A stretch of DNA of 64,000 nucleotides from Sphingomonas sp. Root710 (GCF_001429065.1 NZ_LMIB01000015.1:148905-212904); one strand, 5' to 3'. Shown: positions 17,428 to 29,471, counted from the first letter of the stretch. Notes: generated by a model from the letters alone, not told the origin. Numbers and translations: made by a program.

Positions 17428-17595
17428 ATGCTCCTGCGCGACGGCGGCGGATTCGTCCTCAAGCGCGACGCGGGCGGCTATTATCGCCTCGACCTTCACC
17501 GCACACCGGTCGATCTCGTGGAAAAACGCGTGCGGCTGATCGGCATTCTGATCAGCCCCGATCATGTCGATGCGGACGGGGTGCAGCCCGTTTGA
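17428..17595 (+). CDS. Small DUF5818-like protein, start uncertain (ATG 17428 or non-standard ATA 17401)
   Basis: The ATG at 17428 gives 55 residues: LLRDGGGFVLKRDAGGYYRL, then TPVDLVEKRVRLIGILI. This resembles the short sphingomonad DUF5818 proteins. The frame continues upstream (INARIDETG) to an ATA at 17401 that has a strong GGAGG 5 bases before it, where a start codon would be expected. No ATG, GTG or TTG exists in that upstream stretch. Either ATA is used, or the original ATG was lost. Function unknown. Confidence 0.55.
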   Translation: MLLRDGGGFVLKRDAGGYYRLDLHRTPVDLVEKRVRLIGILISPDHVDADGVQPV

Positions 17596-17607
17596 CGCTG
17601 TCCGGCG

Positions 17608-17636
17608 TTGAAAATAATGGCAGTTTTTGCCATTAT
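17608..17636 (+). promoter_or_regulatory. parDE promoter with palindromic operator
   Basis: TTGAAA (17608-17613), 17 bases, CATTAT (17631-17636). Within it lies a perfect inverted repeat TAATGGCA-gtttt-TGCCATTA (17615-17635), which overlaps both elements' spacer. This is the layout expected for autorepression by ParD. Confidence 0.75.
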
Positions 17637-17657
17637 AGGGGCGAAGGAGTCCGGCAT

Positions 17658-17936
17658 ATGGCGTCGATGAATATTTCCCTGCCCGATCCGATGCGGGATT
17701 ACGTGCAGAGTCGGATCGACAATGGCCAATATGCCAGCGTCAGCGACTATGTGCGCGATCTCATTCGCCGGGATCAGAATGTGATCGCCGACGAGGCTCG
17801 CTGGCTGCAGGACCTTGATGCTTCGATCGAAGAAAGCGTTGCGGAAATGCGGGCGGGCGGCGGTCACGATCTCGACGAGGTCTGTGATGCCGCCATTGCC
17901 AACATTCGAAAAGCGGCCGGCAGAACGCGCCAATGA
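17658..17936 (+). CDS. parD: ParD-type antitoxin
   Basis: A 92-residue ribbon-helix-helix protein (MNISLPDPMRDYVQSRIDNG, then QYASVSDYVRDLIRR). An acidic C-terminal tail follows that would wrap the toxin. It has AAGGAG upstream of the ATG at 17658. It overlaps parE by 4 bases (ATGA), and the promoter carries a perfect palindrome. It should neutralise ParE and repress the operon. Confidence 0.93.
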   Translation: MASMNISLPDPMRDYVQSRIDNGQYASVSDYVRDLIRRDQNVIADEARWLQDLDASIEESVAEMRAGGGHDLDEVCDAAIANIRKAAGRTRQ

Positions 17937-18229
17937 AGGTCACGCTGTCCACGCAGGCTCTGCGGGACATGGAAGCCATCCGTCACTATATCGAGCAGGA
18001 CAATCCAAAGCGAGCGATCAGCTTTGTGGATGAACTCCGCCATGTTGCAAAACGCATCGGCGATGCTCCTGACGCCTTTCCCCTGGTCCCGCGTTACGAA
18101 GCTCATGGCATCAGGCGTCGGTCCTACAAGGGATATGGGCTTCTCTATTCGTCTCTGCCAGATCGCATTTTTGTGCACCGGATTTTGGGGCCCGGCCAGG
18201 ATCACGACCGGGCCCTCAAGCTCGGCTGA
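17933..18229 (+). CDS. parE: ParE/RelE-superfamily toxin
   Basis: A 98-residue protein of the ParE/RelE fold ([32 protein letters not shown]). The C-terminal [20 protein letters not shown], then [15 protein letters not shown], is typical of ParE toxins, which poison DNA gyrase. Coupled to parD by an ATGA overlap. Both genes look intact, so this is probably an active chromosomal module. Confidence 0.92.
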   Translation: MKVTLSTQALRDMEAIRHYIEQDNPKRAISFVDELRHVAKRIGDAPDAFPLVPRYEAHGIRRRSYKGYGLLYSSLPDRIFVHRILGPGQDHDRALKLG

Positions 18230-18327
18230 GCTGGGCAGCGCAGGCAAGACCCTTCGGTCGAACCTTCCCATCTCGCCGGGAACCCCGCCGCATGCCACCT
18301 GTTCGGCCCGAGGGGTGGCGCAACATC

Positions 18328-18379
18328 ATCTCTACTATTTCGATAGATTTTCTTTCTTCTCTTTCGATCTGGTAGAGAT
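18328..18379 (+). promoter_or_regulatory. Inverted repeat upstream of sbp
   Basis: ATCTCTAC (18328-18335) and its inverse GTAGAGAT (18372-18379) flank an A/T-rich stretch 30-80 bp before the sbp start. It could be the regulator site for sulfur starvation. No match to a named motif is claimed. Confidence 0.35.
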
Positions 18380-18410
18380 ATGGTCGCCCCAACAGATCAA
18401 GGGGACAACA

Positions 18411-19424
18411 ATGAACAAGCGTTTGACCATCTTCGCGGCCCTCGCCGCTTCGCTCGCGACGGTCTCGACCGCGGTCGTCTCGGCTGCGCCCGTCCAGCTG
18501 CTGAACGTGTCCTATGACCCGACCCGCGAACTCTATGTCGCAATCAACGCCGCCTTCGCCAAATCATGGAAGGCGCAAACGGGTCAGGACGTCGCGATCC
18601 GCCAGAGCCATGGCGGTTCGGGCAAGCAGGCCCGCTCGGTGATCGACGGCCTCCCCGCCGACGTCGTCACGCTGGCGCTCGCCTATGACATCGACGAGAT
18701 CTCGTCGAAGGGCAAGCTGCTGCCGGCCAACTGGCAAGCCCGCCTGCCCAACAACAGCGCGCCCTATTATTCGACGATCGTCTTCCTCGTCCGCAAGGGC
18801 AATCCGAAGAACATCCGCGACTGGGACGATCTGGTGAAGCCGGGCGTCAAGGTCATCACCCCGAACCCGAAGACCTCGGGCGGCGCGCGCTGGAACTATC
18901 TGGCGGGCTGGGGCTATGCCCAGCGCAAGTACGGCACCACCGCCGCGGCGCGCGACTATCTGGTCAAGCTGTTCCGCAACGTGCCGGTGCTCGACAGCGG
19001 TGCGCGCGGCGCCACCACCACCTTCGTCCAGCGCGGCCAGGGCGACGTCCTGCTCGCCTGGGAGAATGAGGCCTTCCTCGCGGTCAACCAGCTCGGCAAG
19101 GGCAAGTTCGACATCGTCGTGCCGTCGGTCTCGATCCTGGCCGAGCCGCCGGTCGCGGTGGTCGATGCCAATGTCGACAAGAAGGGCACCCGCAAGGCGG
19201 CGGAAGCCTATCTGCGCTTCCTCTACACGCCGGCGGCGCAACAGATCATCGGCCGCAACTATTATCGCCCCCGCAACCCGCAGGTCGCGGCCCAGTTCAA
19301 GGGGCAGTTCCCCAACGTGTCGCTATTCACCATCAAGAATTTCGGCGGCTGGTCGAAGGCGCAGGCGGTCCACTTCAACGATGGCGGCCTGTTCGACCAG
19401 ATCCTCGAAGACGCCAAGAAGTAA
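18411..19424 (+). CDS. sbp: Periplasmic sulfate-binding protein
   Basis: A 337-residue sulfate ABC transporter binding protein. It has a signal peptide ([20 protein letters not shown]). Typical CysP/Sbp blocks follow: [66 protein letters not shown] and [11 protein letters not shown]. The ATG at 18411 follows AGGGGA by 6 bases. First gene of the sulfate-uptake locus; a hairpin and a family B repeat separate it from the porin. Confidence 0.96.
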   Translation: MNKRLTIFAALAASLATVSTAVVSAAPVQLLNVSYDPTRELYVAINAAFAKSWKAQTGQDVAIRQSHGGSGKQARSVIDGLPADVVTLALAYDIDEISSKGKLLPANWQARLPNNSAPYYSTIVFLVRKGNPKNIRDWDDLVKPGVKVITPNPKTSGGARWNYLAGWGYAQRKYGTTAAARDYLVKLFRNVPVLDSGARGATTTFVQRGQGDVLLAWENEAFLAVNQLGKGKFDIVVPSVSILAEPPVAVVDANVDKKGTRKAAEAYLRFLYTPAAQQIIGRNYYRPRNPQVAAQFKGQFPNVSLFTIKNFGGWSKAQAVHFNDGGLFDQILEDAKK

Positions 19425-19441
19425 TCCGGTTCCCCCGGGGA

Positions 19442-19472
19442 GGGGAGAGCGAGTGCCCACTTCGCTCTCCCC
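19442..19472 (+). terminator. Hairpin after sbp, weak terminator or mRNA stabiliser
   Basis: Perfect 11-bp stem GGGGAGAGCGA/TCGCTCTCCCC with a 9-base loop, 17 bases after the sbp stop. No T-run follows, so it may set the higher level of binding protein relative to the permease rather than end transcription. Confidence 0.55.
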
Positions 19473-19501
19473 AATCAGTAGAACAGCTAAAAAAACCAAG
19501 G

Positions 19502-19638
19502 GCGTGTCATCAATTGGCTCGGGGCGAGCCGAAAATGGTGTTTTTCGAGAACCGGCGCGCAGCGTACTGACGTACATGAGCACCGGAAGCGCAGAAAAGC
19601 GCCATTTGCAGGCCGGCTTGGGCCAATTGGTGACACGC
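19502..19638. repeat. Family B hairpin repeat, copy 1
   Basis: Outer arms GCGTGTCATCAATTGGC and GCCAATTGGTGACACGC pair fully if one G-U wobble is allowed. Inner arms AAATGGTG and CGCCATTT also pair. The centre reads GCGCAGCGTACTGACGTAC. Shared with copies at 30269 and 39114 and a diverged one at 29248. Confidence 0.88.
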
Positions 19639-19657
19639 TCCAACAGGGAGTTTCTCC

Positions 19658-21193
19658 ATGCGCTCTTTCCTGCTGGGCGGCGTCGCCGCCCTCGCGCTCC
19701 TGCCTGCGCCGCTTCTGGCCCAGGAGGCGCCCGCCGCGATCCCCGATCAGGTCGAGGCCTTCCCCGACAGCGGCAACACGATCGACACCGTGATCCCGTC
19801 AGAAGAGACCGGCGTCGCGGCCCCCGCGCGCACTGGTGACGCCGTCCTCGATCGCCTCAACGCGCTCGAAGCCAAGATCAGTGCGCTCGAAGCCCGCAAC
19901 AGGCAGCTCGAAGAGGAAGCCGCCGCGACACAGACCCGCGTCGAAAAGGTCGAGGTCCGCGCGGCCCGCGCCGTCCAGGCCGGCCCCGCGCCGACCTTCG
20001 CCGATGTCGGCGGCAACTTCACCTTCAAGCCGCGCGGTACCTTCCAGATCGATTATGCCGGCTACAACCGCCGTGGGGCGGGCACCTATGACTATAACAG
20101 CGGCACCGATATCCGCCGCGGCCGCTTCGGCTTCGACGGCACCTTCTTCAAGCACTTCAAATATCGCATCGAAGGCGAGTTCGTGAAGGGCGCGACCAAC
20201 CTGCTCGACGCCTATGTCAGCTATGGCGGCATCAAGAATTGGGTGTTCACCGTCGGTCAGCAGAAGGCCCCCTACGGCCTCGAAGCCAACACTTCGGACG
20301 CGTTCAACAGCTTCCTCGAGCGCGGCATGGCGAACGTCGCCTTCGGCGCGGTCGGCGCCGAACGCCGCGTCGGCGTGACCGCCGCCTATCAGACCGACAA
20401 GATCAATGCGACGGTCGGCCTGTTCGGCAGCGGCGAAGCGGTTCAGCGCAACGAATCGACGCCCGACGAAGGCTATGGCGTCAACGCCCGCGTCACCTGG
20501 GACCCGATCCTCGACACCGGCAAGGTCGTCCATGTCGGCGTCTCGGGCTTCAAGGCCGCAGGCTTCCCGGCGCACAGCATCTCCAGTCTGGGCGATCGTC
20601 CGGGCAGCCGCGTCGACGGCGGCCGTCTGGTCTCGATCAATATCACCGGCACCGCCCCCAATGGCGGCGTGCCCACGGGTGCCCGCAACGCCACCTATCT
20701 GGGCGCGGAAAGCGCGGTCGTGTTCGGTCCCTTCTCGGTGCAGGGCGAATATAGCAAGCTTAAGGTCGACCGTTACGGCGCTGCGCCGACGGTCAATTTC
20801 GACGGCTATTATGTCTTCGCCAGCTGGTTCCTCACCGGCGAGTCGCGCAGCTTCAAGAACGGCAATGTCGATCGGGTGAAGCCGTTCAGCGACTTTGCGC
20901 CGGGCGGCGGCTGGGGCGCGTTCGAAGTCCTGGCGCGCTACGATGTGCTCAATCTCACCGATGGCGATTTCCAGAGCATCGGCGGCGCCGCCGTCAACCG
21001 GAAGGGGCAGACCTGGACGCTGGGCCTCAACTGGTACCTCAACCCGAACGTCAAGTTCGTCGCCAACTATATCCGCTTCAAGGGTCAGAATTCGCCGCTG
21101 GTCTTCCCGGCGATCCCGGCCGCGGCGCTCAACGGTCCGAACACGACCGCCAAGGGCGATATCTTCGGCACGCGACTGCAGGTTGATTTCTAA
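19658..21193 (+). CDS. OprP/OprO-family outer membrane porin
   Basis: A 511-residue protein. It has a signal peptide (MRSFLLGGVAALALLPAPLL), then a short linker. A periplasmic coiled coil (LDRLNALEAKISALEARNRQ) follows, and then a beta-barrel from about residue 115 ending in Phe (GTRLQVDF). It matches phosphate-selective porins O and P. Its place between sbp and cysT suggests it passes sulfate or organosulfur anions in this organism. A terminator-like hairpin directly follows. Confidence 0.9.
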   Translation: MRSFLLGGVAALALLPAPLLAQEAPAAIPDQVEAFPDSGNTIDTVIPSEETGVAAPARTGDAVLDRLNALEAKISALEARNRQLEEEAAATQTRVEKVEVRAARAVQAGPAPTFADVGGNFTFKPRGTFQIDYAGYNRRGAGTYDYNSGTDIRRGRFGFDGTFFKHFKYRIEGEFVKGATNLLDAYVSYGGIKNWVFTVGQQKAPYGLEANTSDAFNSFLERGMANVAFGAVGAERRVGVTAAYQTDKINATVGLFGSGEAVQRNESTPDEGYGVNARVTWDPILDTGKVVHVGVSGFKAAGFPAHSISSLGDRPGSRVDGGRLVSINITGTAPNGGVPTGARNATYLGAESAVVFGPFSVQGEYSKLKVDRYGAAPTVNFDGYYVFASWFLTGESRSFKNGNVDRVKPFSDFAPGGGWGAFEVLARYDVLNLTDGDFQSIGGAAVNRKGQTWTLGLNWYLNPNVKFVANYIRFKGQNSPLVFPAIPAAALNGPNTTAKGDIFGTRLQVDF

Positions 21194-21211
21194 GCGAAGT
21201 GCAGTGATGTG

Positions 21212-21237
21212 GGGGCCGGGCGTCGTCCGGCCCCTTT
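21212..21237 (+). terminator. Rho-independent terminator after the porin
   Basis: GGGGCCGG/CCGGCCCC stem with a 7-base loop, followed by TTTGT. It probably reduces read-through from the porin into cysT. Confidence 0.75.
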
Positions 21238-21275
21238 GTCGTGCGTACGCGTATCTCGAATAAGGTGGGCAAGAT

Positions 21276-22118
21276 ATGACAAGCAGGGCGATGGGCCGCC
21301 CGGCGATGCGGATATTGCCGGGCTTCGGATTGACCATGGGGCTGACCATCACCTGGCTCAGCCTCATCGTGCTCATTCCGCTGAGCGCGGTGTTCATTCG
21401 TTCCTTTGGCCAGGGTTTCGACCATTTCCTATCGGTCGCCTTCTCGGAGCGCGCGCTGGCGAGCTACCGCGTCACCTTTGGCGCGGCGGCGATCGCCGCG
21501 CTGGTCAACGCTGTGTTTGGCCTGCTGATCGCGTGGGTGCTGGTCCGCTACAGATTTCCGGGCCGCCAGCTGCTCAGCGCGGTGATCGACCTGCCCTTCG
21601 CGCTGCCCACCGCCGTCGCCGGCATCGCGCTCACCGCGATCTATGCCGATACCGGCTGGCTGGGTAAGCCGCTCGCCGATCTCGGCATCGCGGTAGCCTA
21701 TCATCCGCAGGGCATCGTCGTCGCGATGACCTTTATCGGCCTGCCCTTCGTCGTCCGCACCGTCGAGCCGGTCCTCGCCGATCTCGGCCGCGATATCGAG
21801 GAGGCGGCGATCACGCTGGGCGCGCACCGGTCTCAGGTGTTCCGCCGCGTCGTCCTGCCGGAGATCACCCCCGCGCTCGTCACCGGCACCGCGCTCGCCT
21901 TCGCGCGCGGGGTCGGCGAATATGGCTCGGTGATCTTCATCGCCGGCAACATGCCGATGATCTCGGAAATCTCGCCGCTGCTGATCATCACCCAGCTCGA
22001 ACAATATGATTATGAGGGCGCCGCCGCGATCGCGGTGGTGATGCTGCTCATCTCCTTCACGATGCTGCTGATCATCAACCGCATCCAGGAATATAACCGC
22101 AGGAAGGCCGGGCTATGA
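21276..22118 (+). CDS. cysT: Sulfate ABC transporter permease CysT (CysU)
   Basis: A 280-residue inner membrane protein with six membrane segments. The EAA loop that contacts the ATPase is present ([23 protein letters not shown]). [19 protein letters not shown] is diagnostic for the CysT subunit. It overlaps cysW by 4 bases (ATGA). AAGG lies upstream of the ATG. Part of the sulfate/thiosulfate importer with Sbp, CysW and CysA. Confidence 0.95.
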   Translation: MTSRAMGRPAMRILPGFGLTMGLTITWLSLIVLIPLSAVFIRSFGQGFDHFLSVAFSERALASYRVTFGAAAIAALVNAVFGLLIAWVLVRYRFPGRQLLSAVIDLPFALPTAVAGIALTAIYADTGWLGKPLADLGIAVAYHPQGIVVAMTFIGLPFVVRTVEPVLADLGRDIEEAAITLGAHRSQVFRRVVLPEITPALVTGTALAFARGVGEYGSVIFIAGNMPMISEISPLLIITQLEQYDYEGAAAIAVVMLLISFTMLLIINRIQEYNRRKAGL

Positions 22119-22957
22119 AACGCGCCGATCCGCTCCAGGCGCCCCGCCCTGTGATGCTTGGGCTGGTCGCCCTGGCCGTCGCCTATGTCGGCGTCATGCT
22201 GCTGCTGCCGCTCGCGGCGGTTTTCGTCGAGGCGCTGCGCAACGGCTGGGAAGCCGCCGAGGCCGCGATCGTCGAGCCCGACGCCTGGGCCGCGATCAAG
22301 CTCACCCTGCTGGTCGCGGGCATCTCGGTGCCGTGCAACCTGATCTTCGGCATCGCGTCGGCCTGGCTGATCGCCAAGCATGATTTCCGCGGCAAGGAAT
22401 TCCTGCTGACGCTGATCGACCTGCCCTTCTCGGTCTCGCCGGTCGTCGCGGGCCTGATCTACATCCTGCTGTACGGCGCGCATGGCTGGTTCGGCCCCTG
22501 GCTGGAGGCGCACGACATCAGCATCGTCTTCGCGACCCCGGGCATCGTGCTGGCGACGATCTTCGTCACCTTCCCCTTCGTCACCCGCGAACTGGTGCCG
22601 CTGATGATCGCGCGAGGGCGCTCGGAAGAGGAAGCCGCGCTCTCGCTCGGCGCGAACGGCTGGCAGACCTTCATCCGCGTCACCCTGCCCAACATCCGCT
22701 GGGGCCTGCTCTACGGCGTGCTGCTCACCAATGCCCGGGCAATGGGCGAATTCGGCGCGGTCTCGGTCGTCTCGGGCCATATCCGGGGCGAGACCAACAC
22801 CATGCCGCTCCACGTCGAAGTGCTGTACAACGAATATAATTTCGTCGCTGCCTTCGCCGTTGCGGCGCTTCTTGCGTTGCTTGCACTGGTAACGCTCGGC
22901 CTCAAGACCTACCTCGAATGGCGTCACCACGATGCCCTTGCTGCTTCGGGACACTGA
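22115..22957 (+). CDS. cysW: Sulfate ABC transporter permease CysW
   Basis: A 280-residue permease partner of CysT. The EAA loop reads [20 protein letters not shown]. The CysW-type ending block [20 protein letters not shown] is present. Translationally coupled to cysT and only 2 bases before cysA. Six membrane segments visible. Confidence 0.95.
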   Translation: MKRADPLQAPRPVMLGLVALAVAYVGVMLLLPLAAVFVEALRNGWEAAEAAIVEPDAWAAIKLTLLVAGISVPCNLIFGIASAWLIAKHDFRGKEFLLTLIDLPFSVSPVVAGLIYILLYGAHGWFGPWLEAHDISIVFATPGIVLATIFVTFPFVTRELVPLMIARGRSEEEAALSLGANGWQTFIRVTLPNIRWGLLYGVLLTNARAMGEFGAVSVVSGHIRGETNTMPLHVEVLYNEYNFVAAFAVAALLALLALVTLGLKTYLEWRHHDALAASGH

Positions 22958-22959
22958 CC

Positions 22960-23742
<783 letters not shown>

Positions 23743-23743
23743 C

Positions 23744-24640
23744 TTGCCAAGCCTGTCCTACACCCGCGTCGGCGTCCTGATGGGCGTCGGCGCTTATACG
23801 CTGTGGGGCGTGCTGCCGCTCTATCTCAAGGCACTGCTGCCGCTGTCGTCGAGCGATATCCTCGCCCACCGCATCCTCTGGTCGCTGCTGCTGCTCGGCG
23901 CGATCAGCCTGCTCTACCAGCGCTGGCCCGAGGCGCGGGCGGCGATTACCGCACCGCGCACCGCGCTGGCGCTGGTCGTCTCGACCGTGCTGATCGCGGC
24001 CAACTGGCTGCTCTACATCCATGCCGTCAATAGCGGCCACGCGATTCAGGGCAGCCTGGGCTATTTCATCAACCCCCTGGTCAACATACTGCTGGGAATG
24101 ATCTTCCTGCGCGAACGGCTCGGCAGGCCGGAGACGATCGCCGTCCTGTTCGCGGCGGCGGGGGTCGCCGCGCTCGCCATCGCGCAGCACGCCATTCCCT
24201 TCATTCCGCTGGTGATCGCGCTGACCTTCGGGCTCTACGGCCTCGTCCGCAAGATGATCGGGGTCGGCCCGGTCGAAGGGCTGCTCGTGGAGACGGGGCT
24301 GCTTGCGCCCTTCGCGCTCGGCTGGCTGCTGATGGGCGGCGATCCGCCCCCGGCCGGATCAGGGCCGCTGCCCGCACTCTGGCTGCTCGCGCTCGGCGGC
24401 ATCATGACCACCGTGCCGCTGCTGCTGTTCAACGGCGCGGCACAGCGCATCCGCTATTCGACCCTCGGTCTGCTCCAATATATCGGTCCGACCATTACCC
24501 TGTTGATCGCGATCTGGGTGTTCGGCGAGCCGCTGCTGCCTATCCACATCCTCACCTTCGGCCTCATCTGGACCGGCCTGATCATCTACGCCACCGCCAC
24601 CTGGCGCCGCGGCCGCGCGGCGGTGGTGGTGCCTGAATAA
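23744..24640 (+). CDS. rarD: EamA-family transporter RarD
   Basis: A 298-residue protein with about ten membrane segments. The RarD N-terminus is YTRVGVLMGVGAYTLWGVLP, then YLKAL; also SGHAIQGSLGYFINPLVN and ALTFGLYGLVRK. Usually described as a chloramphenicol-sensitivity/exporter protein of the drug-metabolite superfamily. The TTG at 23744, one base after the cysA stop, gives the family's usual N-terminus. The first ATG (23780) would cut the first helix. Probably read from the cys transcript. Confidence 0.88.
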   Translation: MPSLSYTRVGVLMGVGAYTLWGVLPLYLKALLPLSSSDILAHRILWSLLLLGAISLLYQRWPEARAAITAPRTALALVVSTVLIAANWLLYIHAVNSGHAIQGSLGYFINPLVNILLGMIFLRERLGRPETIAVLFAAAGVAALAIAQHAIPFIPLVIALTFGLYGLVRKMIGVGPVEGLLVETGLLAPFALGWLLMGGDPPPAGSGPLPALWLLALGGIMTTVPLLLFNGAAQRIRYSTLGLLQYIGPTITLLIAIWVFGEPLLPIHILTFGLIWTGLIIYATATWRRGRAAVVVPE

Positions 24641-24665
24641 GCATTTCAGCAAAGCTGAAATGCGC

Positions 24666-24745
24666 GGTGCCAGCCCGCTCCCCCACCCAACCTCCCGATA
24701 TCGTACACTGGATCGGGAGGTTGGGTGGGGGAGCGGGCTGGCACC
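24666..24745. repeat. Perfect 34-bp inverted repeat, bidirectional terminator
   Basis: Left arm 24666-24699 and right arm 24712-24745 are exact reverse complements, with a 12-base loop. The arms begin GGTGCCAGCCCGCTCCCC. It lies between convergent rarD and ilvE. No T-run, but the stem is very stable. Confidence 0.85.
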
Positions 24746-24769
24746 GACTATCCGCGTGAGCGGATCAAA

Positions 24770-25651
24770 TCAGAGAACCAACTTCCCCCGCACCAGCTCC
24801 GAATAATCCTTCTGGATCTGGCGGGTCATGTCGCCCACTTCGAAGTTCCACGGGCCCGCCGAACCGACCGGGACGATCTCCGCCGCCGAGCCGGTCAGGA
24901 AAAACTGCTCGAAGCTTTCCAGCTCTTCCGGCCAGATCGCACGTTCGATCACCTCGATACCGCGCTTGCGGGCGAGCTTGATCACCGTCTGGCGGGTGAT
25001 GCCGTTCAGGAAGCAGTCCGGGGTCGGGGTGTGGATCACGCCGTCCTTGATGAAGAAGGCGTTCGCGCCGGTCGCCTCGGCCACCTGGCCGCGGAAATCG
25101 AACATCAGCGCGTCCTGGAAGCCGCGCGCCTCGGCATGATGCTTCGACATCGTCGCGATCATGTAGAGGCCCGCCGCCTTCGCCTGGACCGGCGCGGTGT
25201 ACGGCGCGGGGCGGCGCCACGGCGCGATGTCGAGCTTCAGCCCGCCCGCGCCCGGATCGAGATACTGACCCCAATACCAGCAGGCGATCGCCATGTGCGG
25301 CTTGGTCCGCTGCGCCGACACGCCCATCTGCTCCGAACCGCGCCAGGCGACCGGGCGGACATAGGCGTCCTTCAGGTTGTTCGCCTTCATCGTCTCATAG
25401 CAGGCCGCGGTGATCTCCTCGACCGACCAGGGCAGGTCGAAGCCCAGCATCGCCGCGCTCTCGCGCAGGCGGCGGCTGTGCCAGTCGGCTTCGAAGATAT
25501 TGCCATCATAGGCGCGCACGCCTTCGAACACCGACGAGGCGTAATGCATCGCATGGGTCAGGACATGGACCTTCGCATCGCGCCACGGAACGAGCTTGCC
25601 GTCGTGCCAGATAAAGCCGTCGCGATCGTCGTAGGTGGGTTCGTCAGCCAT
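24770..25651 (-). CDS. ilvE: Branched-chain amino acid aminotransferase
   Basis: A 293-residue fold-type IV PLP aminotransferase for Leu, Ile and Val. It shows ALTHAMHYASSVFEGVRAYD-like HYASSVFEG, YVRPVAWRGSEQMGV, the catalytic Lys in VQAKAAGLYMIATMSKHHA, EATGANAFFIKDG and LNGITRQTVIKLA. Full length. Divergent from a marR gene. Confidence 0.95.
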   Translation of the reverse strand: MADEPTYDDRDGFIWHDGKLVPWRDAKVHVLTHAMHYASSVFEGVRAYDGNIFEADWHSRRLRESAAMLGFDLPWSVEEITAACYETMKANNLKDAYVRPVAWRGSEQMGVSAQRTKPHMAIACWYWGQYLDPGAGGLKLDIAPWRRPAPYTAPVQAKAAGLYMIATMSKHHAEARGFQDALMFDFRGQVAEATGANAFFIKDGVIHTPTPDCFLNGITRQTVIKLARKRGIEVIERAIWPEELESFEQFFLTGSAAEIVPVGSAGPWNFEVGDMTRQIQKDYSELVRGKLVL

Positions 25652-25766
25652 GTCGTAAGTTCCTGCTGCTGCGCGTGCCTATTTGTAATTTTTCGCCAAA
25701 GACCCGATAGCGGAGGACAGAATCAATCCTCCGGCCACGTTTCGGCGTTGCGTTCGGATAATCGCG

Positions 25767-26288
25767 ATGGCAAATTACGTCAACATGGCTGTCCAAAATT
25801 CCTCCGACCCGTTTCGCGCCGCGTCGCCGCTGTTCCTGCGCGAGCCCGAGATACGCCGTGGCGCGGAGCTGCTCTATTTCGGCTATAGCCACATGTTGCG
25901 CGGCATCGACGAGGGGCTGGCGGAACAGGGCCTGGGCCGCGCCCACCATCGCGCGCTCTATTTCATCGCGCGCAACCCTGACATCCCCGTCAGCGATCTG
26001 CTCCGCATCCTCGGCATCACCAAGCAGTCGCTCGGCCGTGTCCTCAACGAGCTGAGCTCGCGCGGGATGATCGAGACCCGCCCGGGCCGCGAGGATCGCC
26101 GCCAGCGGCTGCTGCGCGTCACCGAGTCGGGCGCGGCGCTGGAGGCTTCGCTGTTCGAAGGGCTGCGCGAGCGGCTGTCGGCGGCCTATGCCCAGGCCGG
26201 GCAGAATGCGGTGACGGGTTTCTGGGCGGTGCTCGAAGGGCTGGTCCCGCCCGGCGAGAAGAACCAGATGCCGCACACGCGGAAATAG
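25767..26288 (+). CDS. MarR family transcriptional regulator
   Basis: A 173-residue winged-helix regulator: LYFGYSHMLRGIDEGLAEQG, then LGRAHHRALYFIARNPDIPV, and recognition helix region LRILGITKQSLGRVLNELSS, wing ETRPGREDRRQRLL. Divergent from ilvE, so it may regulate it. Start is ambiguous: ATG 25767 or ATG 25785, neither with a strong ribosome site. A family A palindrome follows. Confidence 0.9.
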   Translation: MANYVNMAVQNSSDPFRAASPLFLREPEIRRGAELLYFGYSHMLRGIDEGLAEQGLGRAHHRALYFIARNPDIPVSDLLRILGITKQSLGRVLNELSSRGMIETRPGREDRRQRLLRVTESGAALEASLFEGLRERLSAAYAQAGQNAVTGFWAVLEGLVPPGEKNQMPHTRK

Positions 26289-26301
26289 GGGTAACTATTC
26301 A

Positions 26302-26410
26302 CCGCTCATCCTGAGTAGGGACTGAGCTTGGCGAAGGCCCGTATCGAAGGGCCCGGTGCGTCCTTCGAGACACCACTTCGACAAGCTCAGTGGTTCCTCA
26401 GGATGAACGG
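26302..26410. repeat. Family A intergenic palindrome, copy 4
   Basis: CCGCTCATCCTGAGTAGGGACTG at the left and CAGTGGTTCCTCAGGATGAACGG at the right, with inner arms CGAAGGGC and GTCCTTCGAG. Between marR and the glutathione peroxidase gene. Confidence 0.82.
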
Positions 26411-26447
26411 ATATGAGTGATGCTTCATGATCGAAGGGCAAAGCGCG

Positions 26448-26936
26448 ATGAGCACGGTCTACGACTTCTCGGCGAAAGCCATCGACGGCAGCGACGTGCC
26501 TCTCGACAGCTATCGCGGCAAGGTGCTGCTGATCGTCAACACCGCCTCCAAATGCGGCTTCACCCCGCAATATGAAGGGCTCGAAACCCTCCACGAACAG
26601 CTGTCGGACAAGGGTCTCACCATCCTCGGCTTCCCCTGCAACCAGTTCGGCGCGCAGGAGCCCGGTGACGAGGCCGAGATCGAGAGCTTCTGCAAGCTCA
26701 CCTATGACGTGCAATTCCCGATGTTCGCCAAGGTCGAGGTCAACGGCCCCAACGCCCACCCGCTCTACGCCTGGCTGAAGAGCAATGCGAAGGGCATCCT
26801 CGGCACCGAGGGGATCAAGTGGAACTTCACCAAATTCCTGATCGATCGCGACGGCGGCATCGTCTGCCGCTATGCCCCGACGACGAAGCCCGAGGCGATC
26901 CGCGGCGACATCGAGGAACTGCTCGAAACCGCCTGA
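26448..26936 (+). CDS. Glutathione peroxidase family protein
   Basis: A 162-residue thiol peroxidase. The redox Cys is in NTASKCGFTPQYEGLE, with the other GPx blocks LGFPCNQFGAQEPG and KWNFTKFLID. The active residue is Cys, not selenocysteine, and such enzymes usually take electrons from thioredoxin. The ATG at 26448 has GAAGGG upstream; the ATG at 26427 has none. Next to a large catalase, so a local peroxide-defence pair. Confidence 0.94.
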   Translation: MSTVYDFSAKAIDGSDVPLDSYRGKVLLIVNTASKCGFTPQYEGLETLHEQLSDKGLTILGFPCNQFGAQEPGDEAEIESFCKLTYDVQFPMFAKVEVNGPNAHPLYAWLKSNAKGILGTEGIKWNFTKFLIDRDGGIVCRYAPTTKPEAIRGDIEELLETA

Positions 26937-27042
26937 CGGCGCCACGATCGGACTGATCTAAGTTAAAGAGATCATTTATTTTCCTGCGGCGCGGACCTGT
27001 GCCGCGGCTGGGCCGTTCCTGCTCCACACCGAGGAGGGCGAC

Positions 27043-29151
<2,109 letters not shown>

Positions 29152-29178
29152 CGCACGCGCCGCGGCAGCGGAATTACA

Positions 29179-29215
29179 GCGGACCGGCATTCTGGCCCAG
29201 GCCGGGCCGGTCCGC
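29179..29215 (+). terminator. Hairpin terminator of katE
   Basis: Perfect 10-bp stem GCGGACCGGC/GCCGGTCCGC, 27 bases after the stop. No T-run. Confidence 0.55.
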
Positions 29216-29247
29216 CTGCGCAATGCCAGAGCTTCGTTTCGGCAAAG

Positions 29248-29340
29248 GCAGGAAATAGCGGTTTTTCGTGCCCCAAGGCGCGGCCGGCTCAATCTACCTG
29301 ATCACCGGAGGCACGCGAAACCGCTATTGGCAGGCCGCTA
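29248..29340. repeat. Family B hairpin repeat, diverged copy
   Basis: GGAAATAGCGGTTTTTCGTG at the left and CACGCGAAACCGCTATTGG at the right pair with each other. Compared with copies at 30269 and 19502 the bases differ on both arms (AAATGGTG/CGCCATTT there), while CACCGGA and GCAGGCCG are shared. The outer arms are lost. This fills most of the 320-bp gap between katE and the MucR gene; the rest shows no gene. Confidence 0.7.
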
Positions 29341-29471
29341 TTGGCCGGATGTCGATCCGCTCTAGTCGTTGGAACTTCCCGAAATAGAAAAACCGCCCTA
29401 TAGAGCGTGAGAATAGGCAGCATGTCCTTGCCTTCATCGCCACATCATGTGGTCGAACATCTGGAGTCTAT

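Noticed and set aside
26937-27042. General-stress (EcfG) promoter ahead of the large catalase
   Set aside because: No GGAAC-N16/17-GTT type pair found; only GATC...GATC repeats in the A/T-rich leader.
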